A DNA stretch of 64,000 nucleotides from Acidobacteriota bacterium (GTDB lineage Bacteria; Acidobacteriota; Blastocatellia; RBC074). Each line of letters begins with the position of its first letter. The stretch's first letter is position 1. The stretch spans positions 46,261-110,260 of the forward strand of contig JAFDVI010000023.1 in NCBI GenBank assembly GCA_018269055.1. Reading direction: 5' to 3'. The notes under the pieces are model-generated. The model saw nothing but the letters and a program-made list of their open reading frames with translations. It did not search any database and was not told where the DNA came from. The position numbers and the translations under genes are program-made. Shown one piece after another: positions 42,413 through 51,039 of the stretch.

Positions 42413-42878
42413 AACGAATCCTCCGATTACGAATTTACTTCTGTGATTGCCTTACTTTCCGCCGCTTGGAACTGTCCGCAATGTAATGTAGCCGAATATG
42501 CAAGCGCGGAAAAATTGAAATGTTGTTGTCAACTCAGACGCGATTTTTGGTGCACAGTTTTCAGAAAAACACTTCTCCCTAACCTTTGAGCCGCTTTACC
42601 CCAAGAAAAATATGCATATGCGTACATTCATTTGCTCGGATGTATCGTTTTTATGCAAAACGGCCTTGTTCAATTTTGAGGCTCTCTATCTTGCTTAAGC
42701 AAATGGTTCTTAGCATCCGCGAAGGTAACTATTGGTTTTTCAGTAAATAAGCTTGTGAGCCTCAACCAGACCCGGTTTCTTGAGCGATTTTTTCTCGAAA
42801 TCTCTCAAAGGCATATTGTTTGCTGATGTCAAGCCGAAGACTTGAATCCGAACAACCAGTATTTTGAGGGGGAGATTT
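42413..42878. promoter_or_regulatory. Divergent intergenic region with a perfect 12-base palindrome
   Basis: 466 bases between the S9 peptidase and the OmpA gene with no gene I can support. TTGCTTAAGCAA (42691-42702) is a perfect palindrome about 180 bases ahead of the OmpA start and could be an operator. AT-rich tracts around 42600-42670 may hold promoters, but I cannot fix -10/-35 boxes. Confidence 0.35.
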
Positions 42879-43961
42879 ATGAAAAACGTTAGATCGTTCC
42901 ATTTGCTGTTCGCCTTGTTCGCTGCCGTGGTGTTGGCCATGTCCGTCGCCGCTCAGCAACAAGAAACTGCAACCAAATCAACCGACCAAGCTGACAACAG
43001 TCAGATGAAATCGGCGGAGGTTGCAAAGGTTCCCGCCGGTCAAAAAGAGAAAATCAACGGCGTCATTTTGAAACGTGACGTTGATAACATTCTCGTGCGC
43101 GATTACAAAGGAACCGAATACACCGTGAACCTGACGGGAGCCACCAAGATCAGAGAGCGTAAGAGCAATCCTTTCCGGGGTGCGAAGAAATACGAAATTT
43201 CTGATTTGTCGCGTGGGTTAGCCGTTGAAATCGAAGGGCGCGGCAATGATGCGGGCGCATTGGTTGCCGACCAGATCAAATTCAGCGAAGCCGAGCTTCG
43301 CGTCGCTAGTTCGGTCGTTTCGATGGTCGAACCTGTCGAAGGTCGCGTCACAGGCACCGAAACTCGTTTGACTCAATCCGAGGATAACGCCAAACGCCTT
43401 TCCGGTCAGATCGAAGAACTGGCAGCAGTTGCGAACACCGCCAACGGTGGAGCCAAGGCTGCGCAGGAAGCTGCGGATAAAGCGATGGCTGCGGCCAACA
43501 ATGCCAACGAACGGATCACGGCTACCAGCGAATCGCTGAACAACCGGATTTCTTCGCTCGACAATTACGAAGTCGCCAAAACCATCACCATCAACTTCAA
43601 AGTCGGCAGTTCCAAACTTTCGGCGGACGCCAAAGCGGCGTTGGACGAAATTGCCGAACAAGCCAAAGGTGACAAAGGTCAGGTTATCCAGGTGGCAGGT
43701 TTTGCTTCTGCCGATGGCAACGAAGCTTTGAACCGTCGCCTGAGCCGTGAACGTGCGGAAGCCGTCATGACTTACCTGATCGAAAACCATGACATTTCGC
43801 AACGCCGCATCGTGACGCCGGTCGGTTATGGCGAATCACATGCTGTCGCGGACAATGCCACGCGAGATGGACGCGTTCAAAATCGCCGTGTCGAAGTTGC
43901 GATTCTTGTCAACAAAGGTTTGACAGCAGCCCCCACGGCTACTGCCAGCAACAACGAATAA
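42879..43961 (+). CDS. OmpA-family outer-membrane/peptidoglycan-binding protein
   Basis: 360 residues from the ATG at 42879, after GAGGGGGAGATTT. Signal peptide (LLFALFAAVVLAMSVAAQ); a small beta domain (DNILVRDYKGTEYTVNLTG, resembling DUF5666-like OB folds); then an Ala-rich helical segment (ANGGAKAAQEAADKAMAAANNANERI) likely to be a coiled coil; then the OmpA C-terminal domain (TINFKVGSSKLSADAKAALDEIA, VIQVAGFASADGNEALNRRLSRERAEAVMTYL, RIVTPVGYGES, RVQNRRVEVAI). The NR..RR pattern fits peptidoglycan contact. It has no beta-barrel of its own, so it is a periplasmic tether rather than a porin. Followed by a strong terminator. Confidence 0.92.
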   Translation: MKNVRSFHLLFALFAAVVLAMSVAAQQQETATKSTDQADNSQMKSAEVAKVPAGQKEKINGVILKRDVDNILVRDYKGTEYTVNLTGATKIRERKSNPFRGAKKYEISDLSRGLAVEIEGRGNDAGALVADQIKFSEAELRVASSVVSMVEPVEGRVTGTETRLTQSEDNAKRLSGQIEELAAVANTANGGAKAAQEAADKAMAAANNANERITATSESLNNRISSLDNYEVAKTITINFKVGSSKLSADAKAALDEIAEQAKGDKGQVIQVAGFASADGNEALNRRLSRERAEAVMTYLIENHDISQRRIVTPVGYGESHAVADNATRDGRVQNRRVEVAILVNKGLTAAPTATASNNE

Positions 43962-44000
43962 TTTGGTGAACCCGCAATCTCTGGAATTTAAGAGATTGTA

Positions 44001-44065
44001 AAAAACGGGCAGCCTCCAGTGAGATGAGCGGGGCATCATCATCTCAGTGGAGGCTGCCCGTTTTT
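44001..44065. terminator. Strong bidirectional terminator between ompA-like gene and tetR
   Basis: A 27-base stem with a single mismatch: AAAAACGGGCAGCCTCCA-GTGAGATGA pairs with its inverted copy ending CCCGTTTTT. It has A5 at the left and T5 at the right, so it can serve both the OmpA gene and the convergent TetR gene. Confidence 0.9.
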
Positions 44066-44111
44066 GTTGCCGTTGACGGTTTCATCCGGCTCGAATTCGT
44101 CAGCGAAAATT

Positions 44112-44720
44112 TCACGATGGCTGGTTATTGCCAGCCATTCCCTGCATGCCGGCCCACACCATTTGATGAAAAACCTCGTCCATTTCCGCAGGCGAAGAAG
44201 GCTTGCCTTGATCCAACCACCAGTACATCATCGAAAGCATCGCTCCGGCAAAGGCATGCGCAAGAGCCGTTCGATTGCCTGAAACCCTTGGCGAAGCCGG
44301 AAAAAGCTGGTTGAGTCGTTGTTCGATTCCACGGGCGAAATGCTCTTCAGCCAGTTCCATTGCTTCCTGAAAATTTCCGGATGCAACCATCGCATCATAA
44401 AACTCGCCCAAATCCGCAACGTGGGCAAACATTTCCCGCACTGGAGCCACGCGATTGGAAAGTTCGCCACTTCTCGTCAGCAGATTGGCCATGTGTCCGA
44501 AGAAATCATCCGCATCGCTGAGGAACAAATCGTCTTTGTCGCGAAAGTGCGTGTAAAACGTCGAACGGCTGACGCCTGCCAAATCCAACACATCCTGTAC
44601 GGTGATCGCATCGAACGGTTTTTCATGCATTAACGTAATCAGCGCGTCACCCAGGGCATCGCGTGTGCGCTGGATGCGGCGATCCGATTTTCGCGCGGAA
44701 TTCGGGTTTTTATCGGACAT
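44112..44720 (-). CDS. TetR-family transcriptional regulator
   Basis: 202 residues from the ATG at 44720 with AGGAG immediately upstream; the frame extends 27 further codons without support. The N-terminal helix-turn-helix is TRDALGDALITLMHEKPFDAITVQDVLDLAGVSRSTFYTHFRDKDDLF, characteristic of TetR. The C-terminal ligand-binding half is divergent. It is transcribed away from the ABC transporter genes across a 140-base gap, the classic arrangement for a repressor of an adjacent exporter. Confidence 0.92.
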   Translation of the reverse strand: MSDKNPNSARKSDRRIQRTRDALGDALITLMHEKPFDAITVQDVLDLAGVSRSTFYTHFRDKDDLFLSDADDFFGHMANLLTRSGELSNRVAPVREMFAHVADLGEFYDAMVASGNFQEAMELAEEHFARGIEQRLNQLFPASPRVSGNRTALAHAFAGAMLSMMYWWLDQGKPSSPAEMDEVFHQMVWAGMQGMAGNNQPS

Positions 44721-44790
44721 ACGGCTCCTGTTTGTTCGGTATCTCGGAACGCGCATTGACGGCCATAACTTCGATCCGTAGTTTGCATCG

Positions 44791-44804
44791 CTGACCGTCA
44801 ATCA
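44791..44804. promoter_or_regulatory. Putative operator motif in the tetR/ABC divergent promoter
   Basis: CTGACCGTCAATCA here is the complement of TGATTGACGGTCAG, which differs by a single base deletion from TGATTGACCGGTCAG at 32976-32990. An inverted half ATTGACGG lies about 40 bases to the left. The position between tetR and the exporter start suits autoregulation; the assignment is speculative. Confidence 0.35.
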
Positions 44805-44860
44805 CTTGCGAAGTATCGAACACGTGAAAGCGAAACTCCAAATTTCTTGCGAGGAAGAAG

Positions 44861-45592
44861 ATGCAAATTCAAAGCCCGAATGCAAAGAGCGGCGATGAGA
44901 CAAACCAGCCGTTGATTGCCTTACATAAAGTTGAAAAGCGTTATGCCACCCCGGCGGGCAGCTTTCCGGCGCTGCTCGATGTGGATTTGGCAATTGGCGC
45001 AGGCGAGTTCGTTGCTTTGGTGGGAAAATCCGGCAGCGGCAAATCCACGCTATTGAATCTGATTGGCGGCATTGATCGCCCGAGCCGGGGCGAAGTGATC
45101 GTCGCAGGCGCGGCGATTCATCACGTTCCCGAAAACGTTTTGGCGCGTTGGCGAGGCAAAACCGTCGGCGTGGTGTTTCAGTTCTTTCAATTGCTGCCGA
45201 CGCTGACCATTGCCGAAAACGTCATGCTGCCGATGGATTTTGCCAACCTGCGACCGGCGAAAGAACGCCGCGCATACGCGTTGAGTTTGTTGGAACAAAT
45301 GGGCATCGCCGATCAGGCCGACAAATTGCCCGCTTCGCTTTCGGGCGGCCAGCAACAACGCGCGGCGATTGCACGCGCACTGGCAAATGACCCGCCCATC
45401 GTGATCGCCGATGAACCGACGGGCAATCTGGATTCGGAAACTTCGCGCGACGTGCTCGGTCTGTTTCGGAACTTAACGAAACGCGGAACCACAGTCGTGA
45501 TTGCAACCCACGAACGCGACATTTCCGGTGTCATTGATCGAACCATCGAATTGGTGGACGGCAGAATCAATTCAACCGAAGGAACTCACTGA
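44861..45592 (+). CDS. ABC transporter ATP-binding protein (LolD/MacB-type)
   Basis: 243 residues; GAGGAAG precedes the start. Walker A is [11 protein letters not shown], the Q-loop [24 protein letters not shown], the signature [16 protein letters not shown], Walker [15 protein letters not shown] and the H-loop IATHE. This set is typical of the MacB/LolD/FtsE branch that works with FtsX-like permeases for lipoproteins or drugs. The stop overlaps the permease start (TGATG), so the two are translationally coupled. The N-terminal 18 residues are an unconserved extension. Probably controlled by the divergent TetR gene. Confidence 0.94.
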   Translation: MQIQSPNAKSGDETNQPLIALHKVEKRYATPAGSFPALLDVDLAIGAGEFVALVGKSGSGKSTLLNLIGGIDRPSRGEVIVAGAAIHHVPENVLARWRGKTVGVVFQFFQLLPTLTIAENVMLPMDFANLRPAKERRAYALSLLEQMGIADQADKLPASLSGGQQQRAAIARALANDPPIVIADEPTGNLDSETSRDVLGLFRNLTKRGTTVVIATHERDISGVIDRTIELVDGRINSTEGTH

Positions 45593-48033
45593 TGGCGATT
45601 TACTGGCAAAAAGCGATTCGTGATTTTTGGCTGGAACGCACGCGCACAGTGTTGGTGGTGGTGGCCATCGCCATCGGGATTGCGGCGTTTTCGACCGTGA
45701 TGTCCAGTTACGCGATTCTGACGCGCGAACTGGACAAAGGCTATCTGGCGACCAACCCGGCTTCGTTCACGCTGGTGGCGGACAAGGTGGATGAGGCGCT
45801 GATGGCGGCAGTTGCAACTCATCCGGGAGTCGCCGTGGCTGAAGCTCGGCGCACGGTTTCTGGCCGCATCAAATCCGGCCCAGTGGAATGGCGCAGTTTG
45901 GTCCTGTTTGTGGTGAACGATTACGGCGACATTCGCGTCAGCCGACTGGTTCCGCAATCAGGCGCATGGCCTCCGGCGACGGGCGAAATCCTGATCGAAC
46001 GCGATGCGATGCAAGTCGCAAAGACGCGCATTGGCGACACAGTCACGATCAAGACCGTCAACGGAGAAGAACATCAATTGCGCCTCAGCGGAACGACGCA
46101 CGATGTCACGCAAGCCCAGGCGCGAATGGAAAACATCGTCTACGGCTACATCACGCTGGCGACCTTGGCGCAGCTTGGCGAAGAACCGTATTTGGATCGC
46201 GTCAATGTCGTCGTGACCGAACCGCGATTCAGTGAACCGCACATCCGCGCCATCGCCGACGAAGTGAAAACGCTGGCCGAAGCCCAAGGCCACACCGTTC
46301 GTCGCGTGGACGTGCCCAAACCCGGCAAGCATCCGCACACGGACATCATGGGGTTGTTGTTGATGGCGATGGCGGGATTCGGATTGTTCGCACTGATTCT
46401 GAGCGGCGTGTTGGTCATCAATTTGTTGACGGCATTGATGGCGGCGCAGGTGCGGCAGATCGGCGTGATGAAAGCTGTTGGCGGGACTCGCCGGCAAATC
46501 GCGCGCATCTATTTTGCCCAAGCCCTGTTGCTGGGAGCCGCCGCCATCGTCATTGCCCTGCCGGTGGGATTACTGGGTAGCCGCGTTCTGTGCCGCTATC
46601 TGGCCGTGTTTCTCAATTTCGACATTGTCAGTTTCGCCGTGCCGGTTTGGGTGTATGCGCTGGTTGTACTGGTTGGCGCAATCGTGCCGCTGCTGGCGGC
46701 GGCGTATCCGGTCTGGCGCGGTAGCGGGGTTTCGATCCGTGAAGCTCTGGCCGATTACGGCGTCGCGCGAAATGCATTTGGCACAAATGGATTTGATCGA
46801 ATCCTGGCCGGAATGAGCGGACTGGCTCGTCCGTTGTTGCTGGCAATTCGGAACAGCTTCCGTCGCCGCGCGCGTCTGGCGCTGACGCTGCTGACGTTGG
46901 CAGTCAGCGGATTGTTTTTTATGGCGGCACTGAATGTGCGCGCTTCGATGATTCACACGCTCGACCGCCTGTTTGCCACGCGGCAGTTTGATTTGTTGGT
47001 GGCATTCAACACGATGGTTTCGATGGAATCGGTGGAACGCGCGGCGCGCAATACGCCGGGCGTGAAGGCAGTCGAAGGCTGGATTTTCACGCAAGCTTCG
47101 ATTGCTGACGCCAGCAAAACGCCTGCTTCCAGTGGCGGTCACGGCGGCACAGGCGGCGGATTGCATGGCGGCGGCGCTCCGGCGGCAGACAGTTTCAGCG
47201 TCATCGGCTTGCCGGACAACACAGCGATGTTCAAGCCGGACATTACTGCCGGGCGTAATCTGCTGCCCGGCGAAACCGATACGATTGTGCTGAATTCGGC
47301 GTTGGCCGGACGCAATCCACAGTGGTGTGTCGGCAATTCCATCAATTTGCGCATGGGGCCAGCGGAAAAGCTCTGGCGCATCGTGGGCATTGCGCAGGAA
47401 CCGTTTTCTCCCGCGGTTGCGTATGTTCCTCGCCGGTATTTTGATGAAGCAGGCGGCCACGACGGCATGGCAAACAGCGTTCGCATGACATTGGATCGCA
47501 CCGACCGGAGTTCGATCAATCAGGTTAAAACCGATCTGGAACAGAACCTGGAACGGGAAGGTCTTCGCGCCCAGGGGAGCAACAGCAAAGGCGACAGCCG
47601 TTACGGTTTCGATCAACACATGGTGATGATTTATTGGTTCCTGATTGTCATGTCCTGCATTCTGGCCGGAGTCGGCGGCTTGGGATTGATGACGACCATG
47701 AGCCTGAACGTGTTGGAACGTCGTCGCGAAATGGGCGTGTTGCGTGCCATCGGAGCGACGCCGCGAACCGTGTGGATGATCGTTGTAGCTGAAGGTGCAG
47801 TGATCGGATTGCTCAGTTGGGCGCTCGCCGGGTTGGCTGCGTGGCCGGTCAGCAAAGCGCTCGGCGATCTGATCCTGATGCTGATGTTCAAAACGCGATT
47901 GAGTTTCCTGTTTGAACTGCGCGGCCTGTGGATTTGGCTGGTGGTTTCGTTGTGTTTGTGCGCTGTTGCCAGCTTTTTGCCTGCATGGCGCGCTTCGCGG
48001 CAATCCGTTCGAGAAGCGATTGGTTACGAATAA
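45592..48033 (+). CDS. ABC transporter permease (FtsX/MacB-type), large two-module form
   Basis: 813 residues with about eight membrane spans: one near the N-terminus (VLVVVAIAIGIAAFSTVM), three around residues 255-375 (GLLLMAMAGFGLFALILSGVLVIN, AVVIALPVGLLGS, VYALVVLVGAIVPLLAAAYP), one near 425 (LALTLLTLAVSGLFFMAAL), and three near the C-terminus (WFLIVMSCILAGVGGLGLM onward). Two large extracytoplasmic MacB_PCD-like domains separate them. The FtsX signature appears twice (VRQIGVMKAVGGTRRQIARIY and ERRREMGVLRAIGATPRTVWM). Together with the ATPase it forms a full exporter; the substrate is unknown. A Gly/His-rich loop (GGHGGTGGGLHGGG) sits in the second periplasmic domain. Confidence 0.92.
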   Translation: MAIYWQKAIRDFWLERTRTVLVVVAIAIGIAAFSTVMSSYAILTRELDKGYLATNPASFTLVADKVDEALMAAVATHPGVAVAEARRTVSGRIKSGPVEWRSLVLFVVNDYGDIRVSRLVPQSGAWPPATGEILIERDAMQVAKTRIGDTVTIKTVNGEEHQLRLSGTTHDVTQAQARMENIVYGYITLATLAQLGEEPYLDRVNVVVTEPRFSEPHIRAIADEVKTLAEAQGHTVRRVDVPKPGKHPHTDIMGLLLMAMAGFGLFALILSGVLVINLLTALMAAQVRQIGVMKAVGGTRRQIARIYFAQALLLGAAAIVIALPVGLLGSRVLCRYLAVFLNFDIVSFAVPVWVYALVVLVGAIVPLLAAAYPVWRGSGVSIREALADYGVARNAFGTNGFDRILAGMSGLARPLLLAIRNSFRRRARLALTLLTLAVSGLFFMAALNVRASMIHTLDRLFATRQFDLLVAFNTMVSMESVERAARNTPGVKAVEGWIFTQASIADASKTPASSGGHGGTGGGLHGGGAPAADSFSVIGLPDNTAMFKPDITAGRNLLPGETDTIVLNSALAGRNPQWCVGNSINLRMGPAEKLWRIVGIAQEPFSPAVAYVPRRYFDEAGGHDGMANSVRMTLDRTDRSSINQVKTDLEQNLEREGLRAQGSNSKGDSRYGFDQHMVMIYWFLIVMSCILAGVGGLGLMTTMSLNVLERRREMGVLRAIGATPRTVWMIVVAEGAVIGLLSWALAGLAAWPVSKALGDLILMLMFKTRLSFLFELRGLWIWLVVSLCLCAVASFLPAWRASRQSVREAIGYE

Positions 48034-48057
48034 CATTCATACAAGGAGAACCAAAAA

Positions 48058-48456
48058 ATGCAACTTAACAAATTCTTGACGATAGCAATTCTTTCCATGC
48101 TGGTGATTGGGTTGTGCGCGGGGCCTGCATCGGCCTGGCAAAAGAAAACCGCGCGACCCAAATCTGACCCTGTTTCCGGCGACTGGAATACTTCGCTGGT
48201 TTCCGCCAGCAGCGGCACGTTTACCTTGTTGCTGAAGCTGAAACAGGAAGCTGGCAAAGTCACAGGCTCCTATGAATCGAACCACATCGGCTCTGGCAAA
48301 ATCAGCAACGGAACCTGGGCGGCGAACAAACTAAATGTAACGCTGGAATCCAGCCACGGCCCCATCACACTGGAGGGCCAATTGAAACAAGGCAAGTTGA
48401 TGGGGAAATTCAACTCCGGGCCGATGCAGGGGCCTTGGCAGGCAAGCAAGAAATGA
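48058..48456 (+). CDS. Small secreted protein downstream of the ABC exporter
   Basis: 132 residues with a clear ribosome site (AAGGAGAACC) and signal peptide (ILSMLVIGLCAGPASA). The mature part is a small all-beta protein with repeated Gly/Lys-rich strands (GTFTLLLKLKQEAGKVTGSYES, GKISNGTWAANKLNVTLES, PITLEGQLKQGKLMGKF) and resembles secreted hypothetical proteins frequent in Acidobacteriota. It follows the permease by only 24 bases and is probably part of the exporter operon, perhaps as cargo or a periplasmic partner. No family name can be given. Confidence 0.8.
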   Translation: MQLNKFLTIAILSMLVIGLCAGPASAWQKKTARPKSDPVSGDWNTSLVSASSGTFTLLLKLKQEAGKVTGSYESNHIGSGKISNGTWAANKLNVTLESSHGPITLEGQLKQGKLMGKFNSGPMQGPWQASKK

Positions 48457-48585
48457 GTGCCAATTGCCGTCCTACCTACCTTTCAAACTTTGCTTCCCGC
48501 TTTATTGCATGCTTGATGGTTGGAGCATAAACTCTCGTTGGTTTTAGGAAGATTGACCAATGAGGTTTGGAAGGTGGGTTTTTGA

Positions 48586-48850
<265 letters not shown>

Positions 48851-48861
<11 letters not shown>

Positions 48862-49108
48862 TGAACAAGAGTCTCAGTCAGAATTGACCGATCTGAACGA
48901 CGAACTACGTCCCGAATACGACTTGAGCCAATTGCAAGTGCGACGGATGGGAGCTGGACGACGCCAGTTCGGTGACCATATCGTCCGGCTGGAGCCGGAT
49001 GTGGCAGCAGTGTTTCAGGATGCTAATGCTGTCAATGAAGCCTTGCGGCTGCTCATAAAAGTCGCTCAGTCAAGCAATCAACCTCTTGCGCCAAAATACT
49101 CTTCGTAA
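48851..49108 (+). CDS. BrnA-like antitoxin partner
   Basis: 85 residues starting inside the last codons of the BrnT frame, the usual coupling for brnTA. The acidic N-terminus (DNEQESQSELTDLNDELRPEYDLSQL) and the C-terminal HIVRLEPDVAAVFQDANAVNEALRLLIKVA match short proteins that follow BrnT and carry a ribbon-helix-helix-like end. It overlaps the convergent DUF6155 gene by 31 bases. With its toxin broken it may be an orphan antitoxin that represses only its own promoter. Confidence 0.75.
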
Positions 49109-49611
49109 ATTTCATTGAGCGTGTCGTGGAAACCCCAACCTGTATCTATTGTATCTGTCACGATTTGGCGAAAACGTGATTCAAATTGAACGTGTAATTT
49201 GTGTTTGGTGATGTGGATGGCCGCTTTCTCGCACATGCCTTCCATACTGTTATAGAAAGGTTCGTCAATATCGCCGAATTCCCTCGTGAATTGCACACCC
49301 GCTTCCACATAAGCAACCATCAGATCAGCCAGATCTACTGGTGAATTGCTGATCTTCTTGAAGTCCGAAATCGCTTTTTTAGCAACTGACAGCCGCGCCT
49401 TGGGCAATCCGCGCGGAGGGTTGAATTCTTTTTCGATGACGGCTTTGTATTTGTCCAGCACTGCCTGGCTGTCTTCCGCGCCGAGTTTGGTCTGGTAATA
49501 CTCTTTGACCTTGGTGAACTTGTCGAAAAGCATTCCGATTTCGTCCAACAACTCTTCGCGCGAAAGGTGTTTCAGATGCAGCTTTAGTGTGCGTTGATTG
49601 AGTTTGGCCAT
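49078..49611 (-). CDS. DUF6155 family protein
   Basis: 177 residues. The sequence LKLHLKHLSREELLDEIGMLFDKFTKVKEYYQTKL, then RLSVAKKAISDFKKISNSP, then EFGDIDEPFYNSMEGMCEKA and DTIDTGWGFHDTLNEIYEEYF are the conserved blocks of the DUF6155 family, a helical protein of unknown function found widely and sporadically. No signal peptide. It overlaps the end of the convergent antitoxin frame and sits in the second accessory block with toxin-antitoxin debris. Confidence 0.88.
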   Translation of the reverse strand: MAKLNQRTLKLHLKHLSREELLDEIGMLFDKFTKVKEYYQTKLGAEDSQAVLDKYKAVIEKEFNPPRGLPKARLSVAKKAISDFKKISNSPVDLADLMVAYVEAGVQFTREFGDIDEPFYNSMEGMCEKAAIHITKHKLHVQFESRFRQIVTDTIDTGWGFHDTLNEIYEEYFGARG

Positions 49612-49667
49612 GGGAATAGTGATTATAGTGCCTTATCGTCAAACGATCTCACTCAAAATGACTACAT

Positions 49668-49904
49668 TCAGCGCCGTGATCCCCACGAATCACGCTCCTG
49701 TTCCAGATACTGGTCTGCTTCGGCTGATGTTTTGAATAAACGTCCGGCAGGCATTTCTTGAACCATTTGCCTGACTGATTGGCGCTGCTCGCTTTTCGTT
49801 TCGATGTTCGTCAGATTCGTTAAAATCATTGCCGCCAGCTTTAGCCTTTCGCTGGGTGGCATTTGAGAGATTGTCGTTATGTAGAGTTCTTGAACATTTT
49901 GCAT
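49668..49904 (-). CDS. Orphan antitoxin-like small protein
   Basis: 78 residues from the ATG at 49904, after AAGGAGG. The C-terminus (FKTSAEADQYLEQERDSWGSRR) is the acidic tail seen in VapB-like antitoxins that precede PIN toxins, and the rest is helical (SERLKLAAMILTNLTNI). The expected toxin gene should overlap its end, but the downstream sequence holds no PIN frame. I therefore read it as an antitoxin left without its partner; it might neutralise toxins elsewhere. Confidence 0.6.
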   Translation of the reverse strand: MQNVQELYITTISQMPPSERLKLAAMILTNLTNIETKSEQRQSVRQMVQEMPAGRLFKTSAEADQYLEQERDSWGSRR

Positions 49905-50278
49905 CAGTCTGTTCCTCCTTTGCTTTGGCAGCAGCATTATAAGCCTGAATAGCGTAGGCAATTCAAAGTATCCTTCCGCGTCGAAGAGGTTTCATTGCCG
50001 AACGCTAGCCGCAAGCGATATGCTTATCGCGCAGGTGTTTTATCGAAGCCACATTCTGGGCGATGTCACCGCTGGGATCCAGAATAGCAGCGGCACGTCG
50101 CTGACTCAGCGGTTGTTGGAATTGGCTGCAATCCATGCCTACGGAGCCGATCTGATCACCAGCCGTTAGGTGTAAGAAATGCTTGGCCAGAAAGATCGTG
50201 AAGAGCTTTCACCTTTTCAAGGCTGACAACGTTCTGGCAGAAATGAAATCTACGAACGAAGCGCCCTATTAGAAGAGT
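49905..50278. other. Intergenic stretch with a short decayed reading frame
   Basis: About 370 bases. A 49-codon frame (ATG 50020 to TAG 50169) encodes FYRSHILGDVTAGIQ and TSLTQRLLELAAIHAYGADLI without a ribosome site. It looks like a fragment of a larger protein, but I cannot identify the family. The rest holds no recognisable gene. Confidence 0.35.
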
Positions 50279-51013
50279 ATGAATATTACAAACATTCCAA
50301 ATACCCCGACCTCTGAGAAGCCCTTAGTTGATCAACTGCAAGAAGCACTTGATCAGTGGGATGGATTTTTACGTGCCCCCCGCACTGTCCCTGTAAGCCC
50401 AAGAGTCACTTATAGAGCTAATAACGCACTCCTGAAGATATTTGGCCGAGAATCTAATGTGGTAAAGGACTTTGCAACTATTTCAGAGCAAGCGGCCAAA
50501 GAAGCCGACCCAAAGATAGGGCTTCGCTACCTTCACACATTCCTTTCAAGTGTTATTAGGTCGCTTAATGAACGCGTGACATCGGATATATATCAAGCGT
50601 ACCAACCTAGTCGAGTTTTTGTTGGGCACGGACGTCATCCAATTTGGATGAAGGTACTTCTGCATTTGCAAAATGATCTTCATTTACAGACTGAGGCTTA
50701 CGAGACCGAATCGCGGACGTCAGAGCATGTTATTGATGTACTCAAGAATGCTCTTGATAGTTGTAATGTTGCCGTGATTGTTATGACAGCCGATGACCCT
50801 ACTGCCTTTGATACTGTTCGTGCTAGGCAGAATGTTATCCACGAAATAGGGCTTTTCCAGGGACGATATGGTTTCGGTCGTGTGATTCTGCTTCAGCAAA
50901 AGGGAACTGAAGAGTTTACAAACATAGCAGGTTTGGAAAGGATTCCTTTCGCTGAGGATATAGAAGAGGGGTTTTATAGGCTAGACCGAGCAATTCAAAA
51001 ATTAGGCCTTTAG
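50279..51013 (+). CDS. PCTIR/Cap12-like TIR protein (predicted nucleotide-binding, PF10137)
   Basis: 244 residues. The C-terminal ~140 residues carry the TIR-like domain typical of PF10137: SRVFVGHGRHPIWMKVLLHLQ, TEAYETESRTSEHVIDVLKNAL with a candidate catalytic Glu, CNVAVIVMTADDP, then the diagnostic RARQNVIHEIGLFQGRYGF, GRVILLQQKGTEEFTNIAGLERIPF. Related domains act as NAD+-cleaving effectors in CBASS/TIR-STING systems. The N-terminal ~105 residues are helical and not recognised. No CD-NTase or STING-like gene is adjacent. It lies in A+T-richer DNA beside toxin-antitoxin fragments, consistent with acquired defence. Confidence 0.85.
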   Translation: MNITNIPNTPTSEKPLVDQLQEALDQWDGFLRAPRTVPVSPRVTYRANNALLKIFGRESNVVKDFATISEQAAKEADPKIGLRYLHTFLSSVIRSLNERVTSDIYQAYQPSRVFVGHGRHPIWMKVLLHLQNDLHLQTEAYETESRTSEHVIDVLKNALDSCNVAVIVMTADDPTAFDTVRARQNVIHEIGLFQGRYGFGRVILLQQKGTEEFTNIAGLERIPFAEDIEEGFYRLDRAIQKLGL

Positions 51014-51039
51014 GGCGGAAAATCAATTCGGAGATTTGT

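Noticed and set aside
46570..48036. 488-codon minus-strand frame opposite the ABC permease
   Set aside because: Low-complexity His/Gln/Arg translation typical of an antisense shadow; the permease has FtsX motifs and coupled translation.
50020..50169. 49-codon frame as a PAP2-type phosphatase remnant
   Set aside because: Only a short GDVTAG stretch resembles the family, and the His/Arg motifs are missing.
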